From Gigantopelta aegis (lineage: Eukaryota; Mollusca; Gastropoda; Neomphalida; Peltospiridae), in NCBI RefSeq assembly GCF_016097555.1, contig NC_054712.1, positions 54,224,213-54,288,212 of the forward strand: DNA of 64,000 nt, read 5' to 3'. A program made the position numbers and the translations under genes. Shown piece after piece: positions 46,263 through 58,996 of this stretch (its first letter is position 1; every line of letters starts with the position of its first letter). A model generated the notes under the pieces. That model was not told the origin of the DNA, did not search any database, and saw nothing but the letters and a program-made list of their open reading frames with translations.

Positions 46263-47743
46263 TGATGGCTACTACCAAGCAGAACATGACAATGTATTTT
46301 AACAGTACATGTATTTTTTTTTATTCCTTTCATTATAATCTTTCATAATTATTTTTATATTTGTAAACAAATTTTTCTTAAAATTATATTTTAGTTAACA
46401 TAAAAATCCACCCCACCCCACTCCCCAATACAAGTAGCATATGCATTTGATTCATTTTAAATATCCCACACAAAAAGTTAATTAAGAGTGACACCATTGG
46501 CTTGTTCAAGAGGGTGGGTGTCCACAAACAATTTGACTGGTTTTCACCTTACCCTATCTTATCACATTTATTTAACAGCAAGCGACCGTGAGCATTTGAC
46601 CTCCTGAAACCTACCTCATATGTGTCTAGGTGAATAAGCTATAAAACAATATTAAATACAGCTACCTATATACTACGGAAATATATTAATACAAAATATA
46701 ACTAACCGTAACGTTCTTTCAGGCAAAAATGATTATCAAGCACTAACAATAAACAGTGAAGAGAAATGAGTTGACATGTTCTGTTTAATATATTTGTGAT
46801 TTGCCTACCGGTATACATTATTTGAATAAAAGTTCTTGTAAGAAACCATGCTATATTAAACAAGAATAAAGTGATCTGCAGCATTATTGTGGGTACTATG
46901 TTCATGACATATTCTGTGTACAGAAGGCATTACAATACCGCCAAAGTTCAAAGACAAAACAAATTCAAATAAAAACTTTCAGCCATTTTCATACTTTAGG
47001 TGAATATTTATTTGTATGGATGGGGGATGGGGTTTATGTGGAATTAAAAGTGCTATATCATAGTTACAAGTGCATAATTTGCTATTTTTATATTTGTTTG
47101 TAATATTTATGGTAATTGAAATTTAATTTATCCCATACATAATGTACACATTGTGTAAAATTAATCACAGCTAGATTTCTGACTTAACAAATCTTATGAA
47201 ATTGGTGACTGGATAGGACATTTAGAAATACGACTTGCACAAAGACAGCAAATTTGTCAGCAACATCCACCACTAAAGATTTTTCAATAAAATAACTTTT
47301 TTACCTAATAAATTACATTATTTAGTTGTAATTCTTTTAATGGGTATTTATTTGATGCTTTAATACATTTTAAAACAGTAATTAAAAAATAAGCTGACAT
47401 TATGCAACTATGAGATAGCACCTACAAGTCCATGCACATTCAAACAGCATTGTCAGTTTTATATTGAGATTCAGAGCAATGGTATGAAATCAGAGTAATT
47501 TAATATTAATTCAGCAGTATTACAAAATGAATATAGTGAATCAAAAAACAAATGTAGAATTAACAGTACATGTAGTTATAAACCAATTTTCATTTTTCTG
47601 TGTATATATTAAATTAAATTTAAAACACCCCTTATTTTTCATTTATACATTAATAATCACCCATGATATTTAATGAAAATAGTGAAACTGCATAATGAAT
47701 TAATTCTTTACTACATTATACATCAATAATTAATCAATCACCT
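46263..47743. other. No gene seen
   Basis: AT-rich intergenic sequence. Confidence 0.5.
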
Positions 47744-47902
47744 GGCACCATGCTTATAAAACCTTTAGAGTCTAGTCTCACGACTACCGGTATCTAACAG
47801 AGTCTGATACCTTAAGGTCAAGGCAACACCATACACACTGTATGCATGTGATGTCATTAAAAGACTGAGGCTAGACTCTAAATGTCTGATAAGCATGGGC
47901 CC
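47744..47902. mobile_element. MITE with GGGCCC-type end
   Basis: Arms of about 38 bases: 'catgcttataaaacctttag' with 'agtctagtctca', mirrored by the right end, whose complement is 'gggcccatgcttatcagaca'. A relative lies at 50187-50318. Confidence 0.8.
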
Positions 47903-49042
47903 TGGTGTATGTTGTAAAATTACAGTAAAACAAATGCAGACCTCTAAGATTAAAGTTTCAGATCTGTGAATCTACAAATTTTTTATTAATTTACTACACC
48001 CACCCACATTACAACCAACTCGTCTCCTCCCCCCCCCCCCCCCACAAACCACTCTTATTCACCATATCCTGGTCCTCTTCCTTCTTTACAATTTTATATT
48101 AATATATTTATTAACCAAGACGCAAATATTTTCATGGCTAAAATAATTCACGATCAGGCTTTCGTTTTACATTTTCGCGACTGTGTCCTCTGATAGTAAA
48201 ATCAAAATTACCCATATTTTATTTGCCAAACTCCTTTCAATAATGATTTCACACACACTTGGACATCTTCACCATGCTGTCGGCGAGACATCAATGTTGT
48301 ATGCATGTCTGATAAGCATCATATACCCTAATGTCTTTTGTATCCATGAAAATTATACCAAATCGGAAATAAATATGCAGTGCTATCAACGTGTTTGCGA
48401 TTTTCACGAAACATTTTATTTGCGAACATATTTGCCTATACAGTATTACAAAACTTAAGGACAAAGCAGTTCATTATAGTCAAAATTCATGCTGAAAATA
48501 TTTCTAGGTCGTCATTCTAGTGCAGACCATAATGCAACCTTTGTGTTTAATGTTTGTTAACGTCCATTTTGTTTGTGTACAGGTAAATGGTTTTAAAACA
48601 ATTGGGCGACTCTTAATTCCAAGATGGCCACCATCTTACAAAAATAGCACACTTTTCGAGTCTTATTCTGATTACATTCAACAATTAACAAGGAGTTTTA
48701 TGAAGTTAATTTTACTATACAAGTCTGTGTTATAACTATAACTAACATAACAGATCTGGTCCTGTTATAAACAGCTCATTCCATCCAATCTTTGCTAAAC
48801 TAGCACAGCAAAAACAAAAACTTAATCAACATAAAGAGCATTACAGGCTTTAAACATTTATGTACACAAGAAACAAATACCCTGAATATATTTACAATAA
48901 ACCAGTAAAAAGAGCAGTCATTAAAAAAATTATAATGTGCTGAACATCATCATTAATATGTACATAAATTACTGAGTATATGCATATTCAGATCCAATAA
49001 TGAAGTCCAAATCAATATTATACCTCTTCATTTCTTTTATAT
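47903..49042. other. No gene seen
   Basis: AT-rich; a short poly-C at about 48030-48043. Confidence 0.5.
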
Positions 49043-49412
49043 TAAAGGGATAGACCCAAGTTTTTAAACAATAAGGTATATGTTTCACCTAGACCCTAGT
49101 TTCAACCTGTAAAAATTAACACTAAAGTTTGGTTAATTTACAAACCTGAAACAAGAGAGTGAAACAAGAGTCTGTAATTGAAATACCCTTAAAAACAGAC
49201 TAAAACACAACTCCATAATCACTACTTCTCAGAAATATGAAAAATGCATTTTGTGGTATTATTAACACCAGGATGACTAGAAACACTTTGGTTGTACAGA
49301 AATGAATAATCTAATAAATAAAATGTAAGTAATGTTTGACTTCAGTGATAAAAAATGGCTCTCATAGTGGAATATATGCCTTAGTGTTTAAAGACTAGGG
49401 TCTGTTCCTTTA
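49043..49412. mobile_element. MITE of the 'aaagggacagaccctagt' family, copy 3
   Basis: Left 'taaagggatagacccaagtt', right 'agactagggtctgttccttt'. Interior as in the copies at 23431 and 27941. Confidence 0.85.
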
Positions 49413-49569
49413 AGTACATGTACTTACAATTAATGAACATCTCTGGAATGAAAACCTGAAACTGTACTAGCATCATGATGACCTATTATTATATACAAAA
49501 ACACAATAAATCTTTTAAAATGGTGTCTTTTATTTTTAGATGAAAATATTTCATTTGTAACCAATAGTC

Positions 49570-49985
49570 CAGGGCTCACGCTGTCGGTAGCCAAATTAGT
49601 CATTGGTTAATTTTTACCCAAAAAAATGGCTAATAAAATTTGCAATCAAAATCTGATCAATGTGAACAAACGGTTACATGATCTATCCGACACCTCAGAC
49701 ATAATAATAATACAAAATATTCAACTAACGCTGAGAAACGATAGTAATATAGTAACTGCCCCTACCCCCATTGCTGTCTTTGATTTTGTACAATTTTGTT
49801 ATTCAGATTTATTCCAGTTTGTACACAGTTAGCTGAAAAAGATGCATTTTCATTTTCATATTCATAAATACTCTATACAGTACTAGGTAAAACAATTTTG
49901 GCGAAAACATTTTCATTATGGCTAATAAAAATCCCATTTGGCTAATATTTTGGCTACAGGCATTTTTGATCCAGGGTGAGCCCTG
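49570..49985. mobile_element. 416-bp MITE, ends CAGGGCTCAC
   Basis: 'cagggctcacgctgtcggta' on the left; the right end reads, on the other strand, 'cagggctcaccctggatcaa'. Interior has 'atggctaataaaa' twice. No coding sequence. Confidence 0.75.
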
Positions 49986-50186
49986 ATTACTATCATCCAA
50001 ACACAGAAACTATTAAACAGACTCGTATGGCATCGTGAATGAAAACTATTAGTATGATGATCACTTATAATTATATACAAATAATAAACATGAAACGGTG
50101 CTATGTAGCCTATGAACAGATTTTTTATCTATTACCATCATCCAAACTTACTTGTAGCAACTTTGAACTCATACGACATCATTACA

Positions 50187-50318
50187 CCTGATACATTTAG
50201 TCTTAAGATTTTAATAGAGTCTGAGACACTAATGTCATGACAACGCCATACAAACTGTATGTGTACAACGTCATTAGAGATTGAGCATGGCCTCTAAAAG
50301 TTTTATAAGTACGGGCCC
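50187..50318. mobile_element. MITE related to 47744-47902
   Basis: Right end on the other strand begins 'gggcccgtacttataaaact'; the left arm is diverged. Shared interior 'acgccatacaaactgtatg'. Confidence 0.6.
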
Positions 50319-51069
50319 AAATGTAATTCTACAATCAAGCCATGCTCTGTTTCAACTTTTCTGTTTATACAATCATGATTTTTTCTTTTTTTTAAATCAT
50401 CTATATTAATATTTAATTTTCATTTCAGATATTCTAATCTGTTTCAACTTTTCTGTGTTTATATGATTTCTTTTTGTTTATCTATATTAATGTTTCATTT
50501 TCATTCCAGGGATTTTCATCCATCACATGTTATCGAGAAAACACAAACAAACAAAACGGGTATTATTTTGATTTTGATTAAAACTTTGGTATATCTCATT
50601 CCCGACAGATGTATTGAAAGACAATCTTAAAATGTGCTTCTGTTCTTGAAAGTAATTTCGGTAACATGCATACTAAAATTTATAATTTGTTCATATTCCA
50701 TAAGCTCAACAGAGGCAGTGAAAATTAAAAACAAAAAATATTTACAAAGCTTTACATTATTAAAAAGCATTATAAACTGTTACGGAAACATACCATATAT
50801 GAAAGTTTCTGTCATGGAAACAAAGCAAAAAAACACAAACAAAAACCCACACACAAATGAGCAATAATTTCTGATAAATTTACCTTTTCGAATTTATCAT
50901 TTGGAAAATGAAACATGTATGTACATATCACTCTAAACCCTTACAACAAACAAATACATAGCATTGTTTGTTTTTGTTTTTTTCTCCTTTTTTTAACATT
51001 AAATACAAAAATTGCTCTTTAAACATTTTACAAGGGATTAAGTAACAAAAATAAAAATAATTATAATAT
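50319..51069. other. No gene seen
   Basis: AT-rich; 'tgtttcaacttttctgt' occurs twice near 50348 and 50440. Confidence 0.45.
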
Positions 51070-51248
51070 AGGGGCGTAGGCTGGGGGGGGGTTTGGGGGG
51101 GGTTCAGATGAACCCCCCGCCCTTTGAAGCAAATGGTCCGCTTTCAAAACTATATACATTCTGGTAGTGCAAAAACAAAATAGAAAAAGGGTCCACTTGG
51201 TTGATATTCGAAAAAAAAAAACCCAGGTCCACATCACGCTACGCCCCT
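51070..51248. mobile_element. hAT-like MITE, ends GGGGCGTAG
   Basis: 'aggggcgtaggctgg' and 'cacgctacgcccctg' are inverted. Interior includes facing G and C runs. Confidence 0.65.
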
Positions 51249-51711
51249 GTAATACCAGGTAGTGCTAAGTCCTAGTTGAAACAGACGAGTAACAGACAAT
51301 TCAAACATAATGTTTGTTATTAACTATAATCATAGACAGCAGGTATAACATAAGGGCTGCTATTCAGTTAAATAATAGGAGGCAAGGAAATCAAATTAAA
51401 CTATGAATGTACTGGTAGGTCATTCAAGTTCTTAATTTTATTGTGGGCATCTGGTAATAAAAATAATACTTCACTGTATCCTCAACAGAGCATGTGGAAC
51501 GGTACTAAATGAAAATTTTTATTATGGAAGATACTAAAGAGATCAAATGAACTTATTATTCCCAAAATTAACATATATGCAATTACTACCTACTAATTAG
51601 TGCACCTGTCACTAAAACCCAAATGCATCTAAAAACTACTTGTTAAAGTGCATAATTATATGGCCTGCATATATTATTTCTTAACAGTGCATTGTATATA
51701 CATTATAGATC

Positions 51712-51838
51712 AAACTTAGATACATAGGCATATGAGAAACTTAGATATATAGGCATATGATAAACTTAGATACATAGGCACATGAGAAACTTAGACACAT
51801 AGGCATATGAGAAACTTAGACACATAGGCATATCAGAC
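51712..51838. repeat. 25-bp tandem repeat, five units
   Basis: Unit 'aaacttagatacataggcat' + 'atgag', with small differences. Confidence 0.92.
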
Positions 51839-53142
51839 AAAGGGGTCTGGGGAAGTTGTCACCTACCTTGTGTTGTGACGTTCACAATATTTTAGGGAAG
51901 TTAGAAACGTGGAGGGGGCCGCACAGAAAAGTAAGAAGATTTTATAATCTGAGGGAATGGGGACAAAGCTGAACATTTCCAGCAATAGTAAGTCTCGTAC
52001 ACCTAGGCCTAAAGAAACCAACCATTTGTGTATTTTGAGGCACCCAAATCCAAGTAGAAAATAGGGACAACCTTAATCTTTTTTCTTTCAAATATTTATT
52101 TTGTTTGGACCCATAGTAAGACTGTAGTTTATTAAAAATAAATAACAAAAATTTAAAAGCCGGCTAATTTTTTCCAGTACATTCCATGAAACACAATTAT
52201 TTTTAGGCTCAATGTACAAACATGTGAAATGAAATCTAATAAACAATCAAATAATCAAGGTTATTCAGTTACAAACAATGGATATATGTACAATTACTAC
52301 TCTTTCTTTTTCTTTTTTGTTAATACATAAAAGTGCACATAAGTTTCAGATATTAAAAAAATAAATATAAAAATTTCTTGCAAACTTTTATACTTCAATA
52401 TCAAAATCACTTCCTTCTTATTATGAAGATTTTTTCTTCTTCTTTCCTTCTTTTTTTTTTTTTGTGTGTGAAATACCCTGACGAAACACTCAGTGTTGTC
52501 TAGCAATTAAATATGTTTACCTTCAAAAATATTTTGTAATTGTTGTTTTCACGGTTTATACATGATTATTTTGTTCAAAAAATACTTCATAAAAATGTAG
52601 TGTAACATGTTAAAATATTCAAATTGTTGACAACAATGAACACAAAATGTTGTTGTTTTTCCTCTCCAGACAAAGCACACAATTCAAGTCATGAAAATAA
52701 AAAGTATTTTCAATAAAAGTGGACTACAACAATCAAAGGATAACCAATGAGAATAATGAGACTGAACAGTGGCAAGATACATTTTACATCATACAATACA
52801 TCACAGAGGGATACACAAGTAACACATTTTGTATACAATGGGCTCGAACACTGAAATGTTTTGTGACAATTATAGTAGGCCTACATGTCTATTTCACATC
52901 TACCTGTTATGAAATTAATGTCATACTACCACTTAAAGTGTGATTGTCATCTGATAGTAATTCAACATCTTTCACCAAATTAAAAAACATATATAGGCCG
53001 GATTTACGACAAGGTGCGTAAAACATAGAGGCCGCATAAATTGAAGCCTATGTGTACACCGCTCTGGAGACACCGGTTGAACACAGTGTGGTCAGAAGTA
53101 ATTATCTTTCCTTTTGTTAGTCCCACCACTCGGCTTATCTTG
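51839..53142. other. No gene seen
   Basis: AT-rich intergenic sequence. Confidence 0.5.
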
Positions 53143-53400
53143 TAGAAACCGGCCTCGGTGGTGTCGTGGTTAAGCCATCGGGCTTAAGGCTGGTAGGTAC
53201 AGGGTTTGAACCCAGTACCGGCTCCCACCCAGAGCAAGTTTTAATGACTCAGTGGCTAGGTGTAAGACCACTATACCCTCTTCTCTCTAACTAACCACTA
53301 ACCCTCTGTACTGGACAGATAGCCCAGATAGCTGAGGTGTGTGCCCAGGACGGCGTGCTTGAATGTCAATTGGATATAAGCTTGAAAATAAGTTGAAATA
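53143..53400 (+). mobile_element. Full-length SINE family D
   Basis: Head 'ccggcctcggtggtgtcgtg' and B box 'gggtttgaaccc', tail 'ggcgtgcttgaatgtcaatt' and 'ataagttgaaat'. Confidence 0.85.
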
Positions 53401-53714
53401 AAAAATGTAGATCATTCTTTTAAATCTGGTTTTTCATTTGCACTGTTCCAATCTTAAACATGTTCTCTTCTACAAAATGTCCATTAGATGTGAATGCAGT
53501 TTTATATCAATGATCACTGAAAGATGTTCCAATGTCCCAATGGAAAAGTTTAGTAATATGGTAATAGAGGCTATAAAGTTATAATCGTGAAGTAAGAACA
53601 CTTTATAGTGAGACACAAGAATTACATGGAGTAAATGAGTATATAAAAATAGAAAAGGAATAATCTACAATCAATGAAGAAAAGAAAAATGCATTTAGCA
53701 GCCATTATGATGTC

Positions 53715-53850
53715 CAACGCAATATAACCGTAAATAAAATGTGTTGAGTGCATCATTAAATAAAATGTGTTGAGTGTGTTGTTAAATAAAATGTGTTGAG
53801 TGCATCATTAAATAAAATGTGTTGAGTGTGTCATTAAATAAACCATTTCC
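53715..53850 (+). repeat. SINE 3' tail repeated four times in tandem
   Basis: 'aaaatgtgttgagtg' starts at 53736, 53762, 53788 and 53814, a 26-bp step, ending 'aaaccatttccttcc'. Preceded only by 'caacgcaatataaccg' of the SINE body. Confidence 0.9.
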
Positions 53851-54848
53851 TTCCTCTATTATGAATATTAATTAATTGCAGGGATGTATTTGGGGAGAGA
53901 TCTAGTACCAAACCACTTTTGGTGGTTAACTACACCCTACCAACATAGTTCATGTTGCCTCTAACCCAATATTCTAGTCAGTTAAATGTTCTGACCAACC
54001 TGTTGCATTATCCTGTTTCTACGCTTGTCCGGTGTATAAAACTACACATCTTGAACTAAATGACAAGACAGATGCAGCCAATAATATATAATGCTCTAAG
54101 GAGATCTTATTAAAAGACATAGTTAATCAGAAGAGGTCTAAAGCTTATTGGGGAGGGGGCTCAAAATCAGACATCTATTTACTGGGGGTGGGGGGAATGG
54201 TGAATTTCAGATGTTATTATGGCTGTAGGCTTTGTTTTTTAAATGGAAATGACCCTGGCAACTCTAAATCTTCGAGACAGCTTGAAAAAAGATATTAAAA
54301 GTATATTAAATAAAATTTAACTGCCTTACTTTTAGGGTGGGTTTTTTTTTTATTATAGCAAAACTTCTGTATCAGCTCCATTTTAATGCCCCTATGAACT
54401 GTGTAAGACCTATGCTAGTTGAAAGATAAGCAAATATATGAGAAACACAGGTGCATGTAAGACATTCATTGAACTGAAGGCAGTTAAAAATAGCAAATAG
54501 CACTAATTGATTATTATGATCTTCACACGAGAGTTGCGTAATCTAAACAACATAATACATTTATCAAATATACTCATTTCATAAACGTAACATTAACAAG
54601 TTATAGAGAGGTTTCACAATTCCACTGTTACTGTTAAGGATAGTGATAGGTCACCACTTTGAGTGTAGTTCATGACATGACAGCAATTTGCTTCCTGCTA
54701 CATGTAAAATACATGTCATGGCTAATATATAATTATAAAAATAATAATAAATAAATAGCACTTCGGACAATGCAGCCATCTTTAAGTCACAAACTGTGGC
54801 TATCTTTGAAACTACTTAAACAATTAGTACTCCTACCGAATCATAATT
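53851..54848. other. No gene seen
   Basis: AT-rich intergenic sequence with G-rich patches near 54150-54200. Confidence 0.5.
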
Positions 54849-54958
54849 GGGCCAAATTTATGAAGCCTGTTTTTGTTAAACGCAGGTGTTTAAGCATTGT
54901 ACATGTATATAGTAATTACACGCGTGTAACACATAAACAGGCTTTGTAAATTCGGCCC
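54849..54958. mobile_element. 110-bp MITE, ends GGGCC
   Basis: 'gggccaaatttatgaagcct' and, on the other strand, 'gggccgaatttacaaagcct'. Interior has palindromic 'acacgcgtgt'. Confidence 0.85.
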
Positions 54959-55049
54959 GTTGTGATTATACATAACAGTAATGGTATGGTTGCCAAGCCT
55001 CTCTTATTACTCAAAGGGTGCAATATCAAGATCAGCACACCATCACATT

Positions 55050-55535
55050 ATAACTTTAATACAACAAGCATTCTGAGAGTACTGCTAAAGCAATACATTT
55101 TCCCTTACCGGGTCCAACTAATTTTCTTATCTCCTAAGTTCAAGGGCCATAACTCTGTGAAAATGAGTAAATTGCCATGAAATTCAAACTTGATCTGTAA
55201 CAGTACGTGATAAAGTTATATACAAAACTTGAGCTCAATATCTTGAAGCATTGTTAACCAAAAAATCCAAAAAACAAATGATCTTATTTCCTATGTTCAA
55301 GGGCCATAACTCTATTAAAAATGAGTAAATTGCCATGAAAGTCAAACTTAATCTGTAAGAGAACATGATAAAGCTATATGTATATACAAAATTGAGCTCA
55401 ATATCTTGAGGCATTGTGCAACAAACATCTAGAAAACTATAAGTAGGACAGATGGATAGACCGACAGACAGACAAAAAGAAGCCTGGAGACAAAACCTAG
55501 TCCCCATTCAGTTGGACCAGTATGGGACTAACAAC
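55050..55535. mobile_element. Repeat of the 'aagggccataactctg' family, copy 2
   Basis: 'gcattctgagagtactgcta', two blocks of 'caagggccataactct', then 'agaccgacagacagacaaa' and 'agtatgggactaacaac'. Confidence 0.8.
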
Positions 55536-55906
55536 AGGCAATGAACACGACAAACTACGATATAAAACTATTTATTACATATCTATTCAATCTTACTATA
55601 GTGATAAAGACATTTCGAAACCGTGTAATAAATTTATCATGTATCGCACATATGTGCAATATGGACCGAAACTTTTAAATGGGGAATTCCCTTCTTCTTT
55701 TTACTGCCTTTTATTTACCGACGTCATATATGATTTACAAATGACGTCACATCATATTTGAAACATTACACAAGGCTGCCACAAAGTATGATTCTTAGCG
55801 TTAAGTAAATCCATAACATGAGTTTTGGTAATAGATTTAACAAAGTGTTGTTATGACGTTAAATTAAAAACCATTTTTATAAAACATAAAAGAAGGTATG
55901 TAATAA

Positions 55907-56040
55907 ATACAGAACTTCACATACGTTGTTTTCGCTTCCTATTTATTGCACTTGTTTATTTTGTGAAAGAACATACGACTCGTGGTATATATCTCGTGCA
56001 ATAAATAGGAAGCGAAAACAATGTATGTAAAGTTCTGTAT
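55907..56040. repeat. Inverted repeat, ~45-base arms
   Basis: 'tacagaacttcacatacgtt' with 'gttttcgcttcctatttatt' at 55907-55951, mirrored at 55996-56040 with about two differences; 44-base loop. Perhaps a palindromic element. Confidence 0.85.
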
Positions 56041-57719
56041 ATTTATAATCCATCATATATTTGCAGGCCATAACTATCAATAATGACCATTAGTGAAAAC
56101 AAAAAGCCAAAAACTACTGGGTTGGGGTGGGAGCAAAGGCATGTTATCCATTTAAGCTTTTCAGAGGATTCTGGGGCATTAAAATTTAGCATTTCTATCA
56201 TTTAGACAAGCAAAAGAAGATGGCTATAACCCCTTAGCCCTACCCCAACATGAATGGCCCAGGAAAATGTCAGTTGAAAAGTACAGCTGTGTCAGAAGAA
56301 AGTTAAGAATTCTCTAAAAGTAAAACAGGAAGATAAAAACCTTTTTCACATATTTTTTCAATGAAATTGCTGCAAAAGTTTTAGTTTTTGAAACATGTTC
56401 AAAACCCGCTCACCATTTTGTCCCACTACCTCAGGGGTGTGAGTGTTATAGTTACATAATATTTATACCTGCCGTTTGATATTGCATATTTGTATTTAAA
56501 CAAACCCTATTTTTTTTACACACTGATTTGTTTTCTAGTACAGTAAGTCACATCTCTGTACAAGACAGAGTCCAGATATTTGAATGAATGAATGAATGAA
56601 ACGACACCCAAAAAAGAATTGAGATAATTGTAAACAATCTGAACACTATTGTCTTAATGTCAAACTCGTTTACAATATTGACAAAAAGATATTACCCTTT
56701 GGAAACTTAGTTTCAATTAAAAAAATACTTACTGTTAAAAGACCATACAACTGAATGACGTATTTGATGTAATTTTAAATGTTTATGACAGAATATGTCT
56801 AGACATGAAATGAGCACCATTTATAACTGGCCTAAATTATTATAACTGGTTAATTTTTTTACTGACTAACTGGATACATAGCTAATTCTGTTGTGGTTTT
56901 TGTACATTTTAATCGATCTATGAGAGTAATAACTAGTCGAGGGCTGATTCCCCCCCTCCCCCGTGTTAATTCATACCCTGATAAGAATAGTAGGCAGGAG
57001 GTAACATATTTATAAAATAAGATATAATACCAGTATGAAAGTGATTGATTAAAGTTAATATTAAAAGGTGTAAAAAATATTAAAACTAATCCTATAAATA
57101 TATAATGAAATATGGCTAAAATTTATATCTTACAAAAATGTTACAGCTGATGAAGAATAAATAAAAATAAAAGGCTAAAATAAATGTGAAACTACACAAA
57201 GAAAGAAAGAAGTAGTTGAATGAAGATCCTTATAATAACTTACGGAAAATTTAACATTAAAATGTCAGTTCTATGACATTAGTTAGGGAAATAATCTCAT
57301 CCTGTAACATTGTATGTGAAAACAAAAGGATATAAAAAGTACCCAACGTTTTTTTTTTTTTAATTTGTATTAAAACAAAATAATAATAACACTATTAAAA
57401 ACATTTAAAAAATGAAAATTAAAAAGGTCAGTCACTGAGGACAATAATAATGTGTAACAAAAAGAAAGTGAATTAAAACAGTAACGACACCTACATTCTC
57501 CACAGCCACCAACCCACACTTTCATCCATAAAAAATTAAAAAAGTTAACAAATAAATGACAGAACTACCATTAAGGAATAAACAATACTTCAAAAAAGTA
57601 TTGCCCAGCATTTGAACGAAGGTTAAATCAAAATTTAATGTACTTATGGCAACTGGTTTTATTGTATTTCAGGCACCAAACATCAGAGGAATGTGGTTTC
57701 ATTATGTATTTATGAACTT
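56041..57719. other. No gene seen
   Basis: AT-rich; may be 3' flank or UTR of the ARRDC gene. Confidence 0.45.
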
Positions 57720-57838
57720 GGGGCCTAATTCACAAAGGTCTCTTAGGCTCTGCTAAACAACAAAGAATCCTCTTTTGTAAGTCTTTTAGCATTGCACTGC
57801 GAGATCACAAAGTTGTGAGAGTTTAGTGAATTAGGCGA
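57720..57838. mobile_element. ~119-bp MITE, ends GGGCCTAATTCAC
   Basis: 'ggggcctaattcacaaaggt' and, on the other strand, 'cgcctaattcactaaactct'. Class unknown. Confidence 0.7.
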
Positions 57839-58820
57839 CAAAGTACAACTATTTTAATGTTAAATATGTGATTATTTGTGACTTAATACTGACACTATAT
57901 ACTGGAAGTAACATTAATATGAAATGCAGTTCACATTAACGCCAATAATTCGCTATGGGTGGAAACGGACTTGAGAATTTGTTGCGGTGTTGGTGGTGGA
58001 GGAACTGTTTACTGGCAACAAAATGGGGGAAAACCCGTTATAGAAAACTAAATGACAATCAGTCACATGAGACATTAATCTGATATAATTAGATGCAATC
58101 AATATAGGACTGGTTACAATATTTAAACTTGTGAACAAAATTATGAAATATATAAACATGTTTTTAAATGATTGATACATAAGCATTAAGAACAAGAATT
58201 CAGTATTCAGTACAAACACAATTTACTTGTATGACATGTCCTTCTTTTTGTCGCATTGTGTTTCGTAAAAACAAATATTCTAAATAATTTGGCTAAATAT
58301 AACTAAATCTGTCTTTTCTTATCCAATAATTTCTATTTGCTCTCAACATCCACAATTTTTTGTCAGTATAATTATGAAAAAACATTGTACATGTCAGCAT
58401 AAAGATGGATAAATCTTTTACGGCTTATTTCTCTCAGTATATATTTACACTATATAAATAAAAGTTCCTTCTTCTGTAACTATTTCTCCTTAAGATTAAC
58501 ATTTTCAATGTTATTTTGTATCTGCAAACACATACAGCCCTCTATATTAACTTTTCCACCTAGGAGCCAGATGACACCTACTTCTATTTATTATGTAGAT
58601 AGTATGAAATGTTTTAGTCGCCAGATGACACCTACTTCTATTTATTATGTAGAAAGTATGAAATGTTTTAGTCGCCAGATGAAAACACATTATCGCATAT
58701 GCGATCAAACAGTGGCAATGTAGAGGGCTGACATGTAGAGTATATTAGTAAATAATGAATTTGAAACATGATGAAACCTCAACATCAGGTGAACAGAAAG
58801 ATTTTTGTTTTTGTTTTCTG
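57839..58820. other. Probable 3' UTR of ARRDC
   Basis: AT-rich; a two-copy ~58-base repeat ('cagatgacacctacttctat') lies at 58566-58680. Confidence 0.45.
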
Positions 58821-58996
58821 CTACAGCTGGTTGTAGGCCGGTGGCGGGATGGTGGGTATAGCCTGTGCGGGCTGGTTCCAGTTGTAGTAGATGTACGATG
58901 GTGCCCAGTTTGTCATCCCTCCGGTAGTGTGTGCCTCTTCCGGTTCATCCCCCATGGGTGCCGAGTGGAAAACGCTCTCCTCATAAGATGGGGGTG
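58821..58996 (-). CDS. ARRDC terminal coding exon
   Basis: Acceptor attttttcag; begins PPSYEESVFHS and ends IPTIPPPAYNQL and TAG. Two PPxY motifs. Confidence 0.85.
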
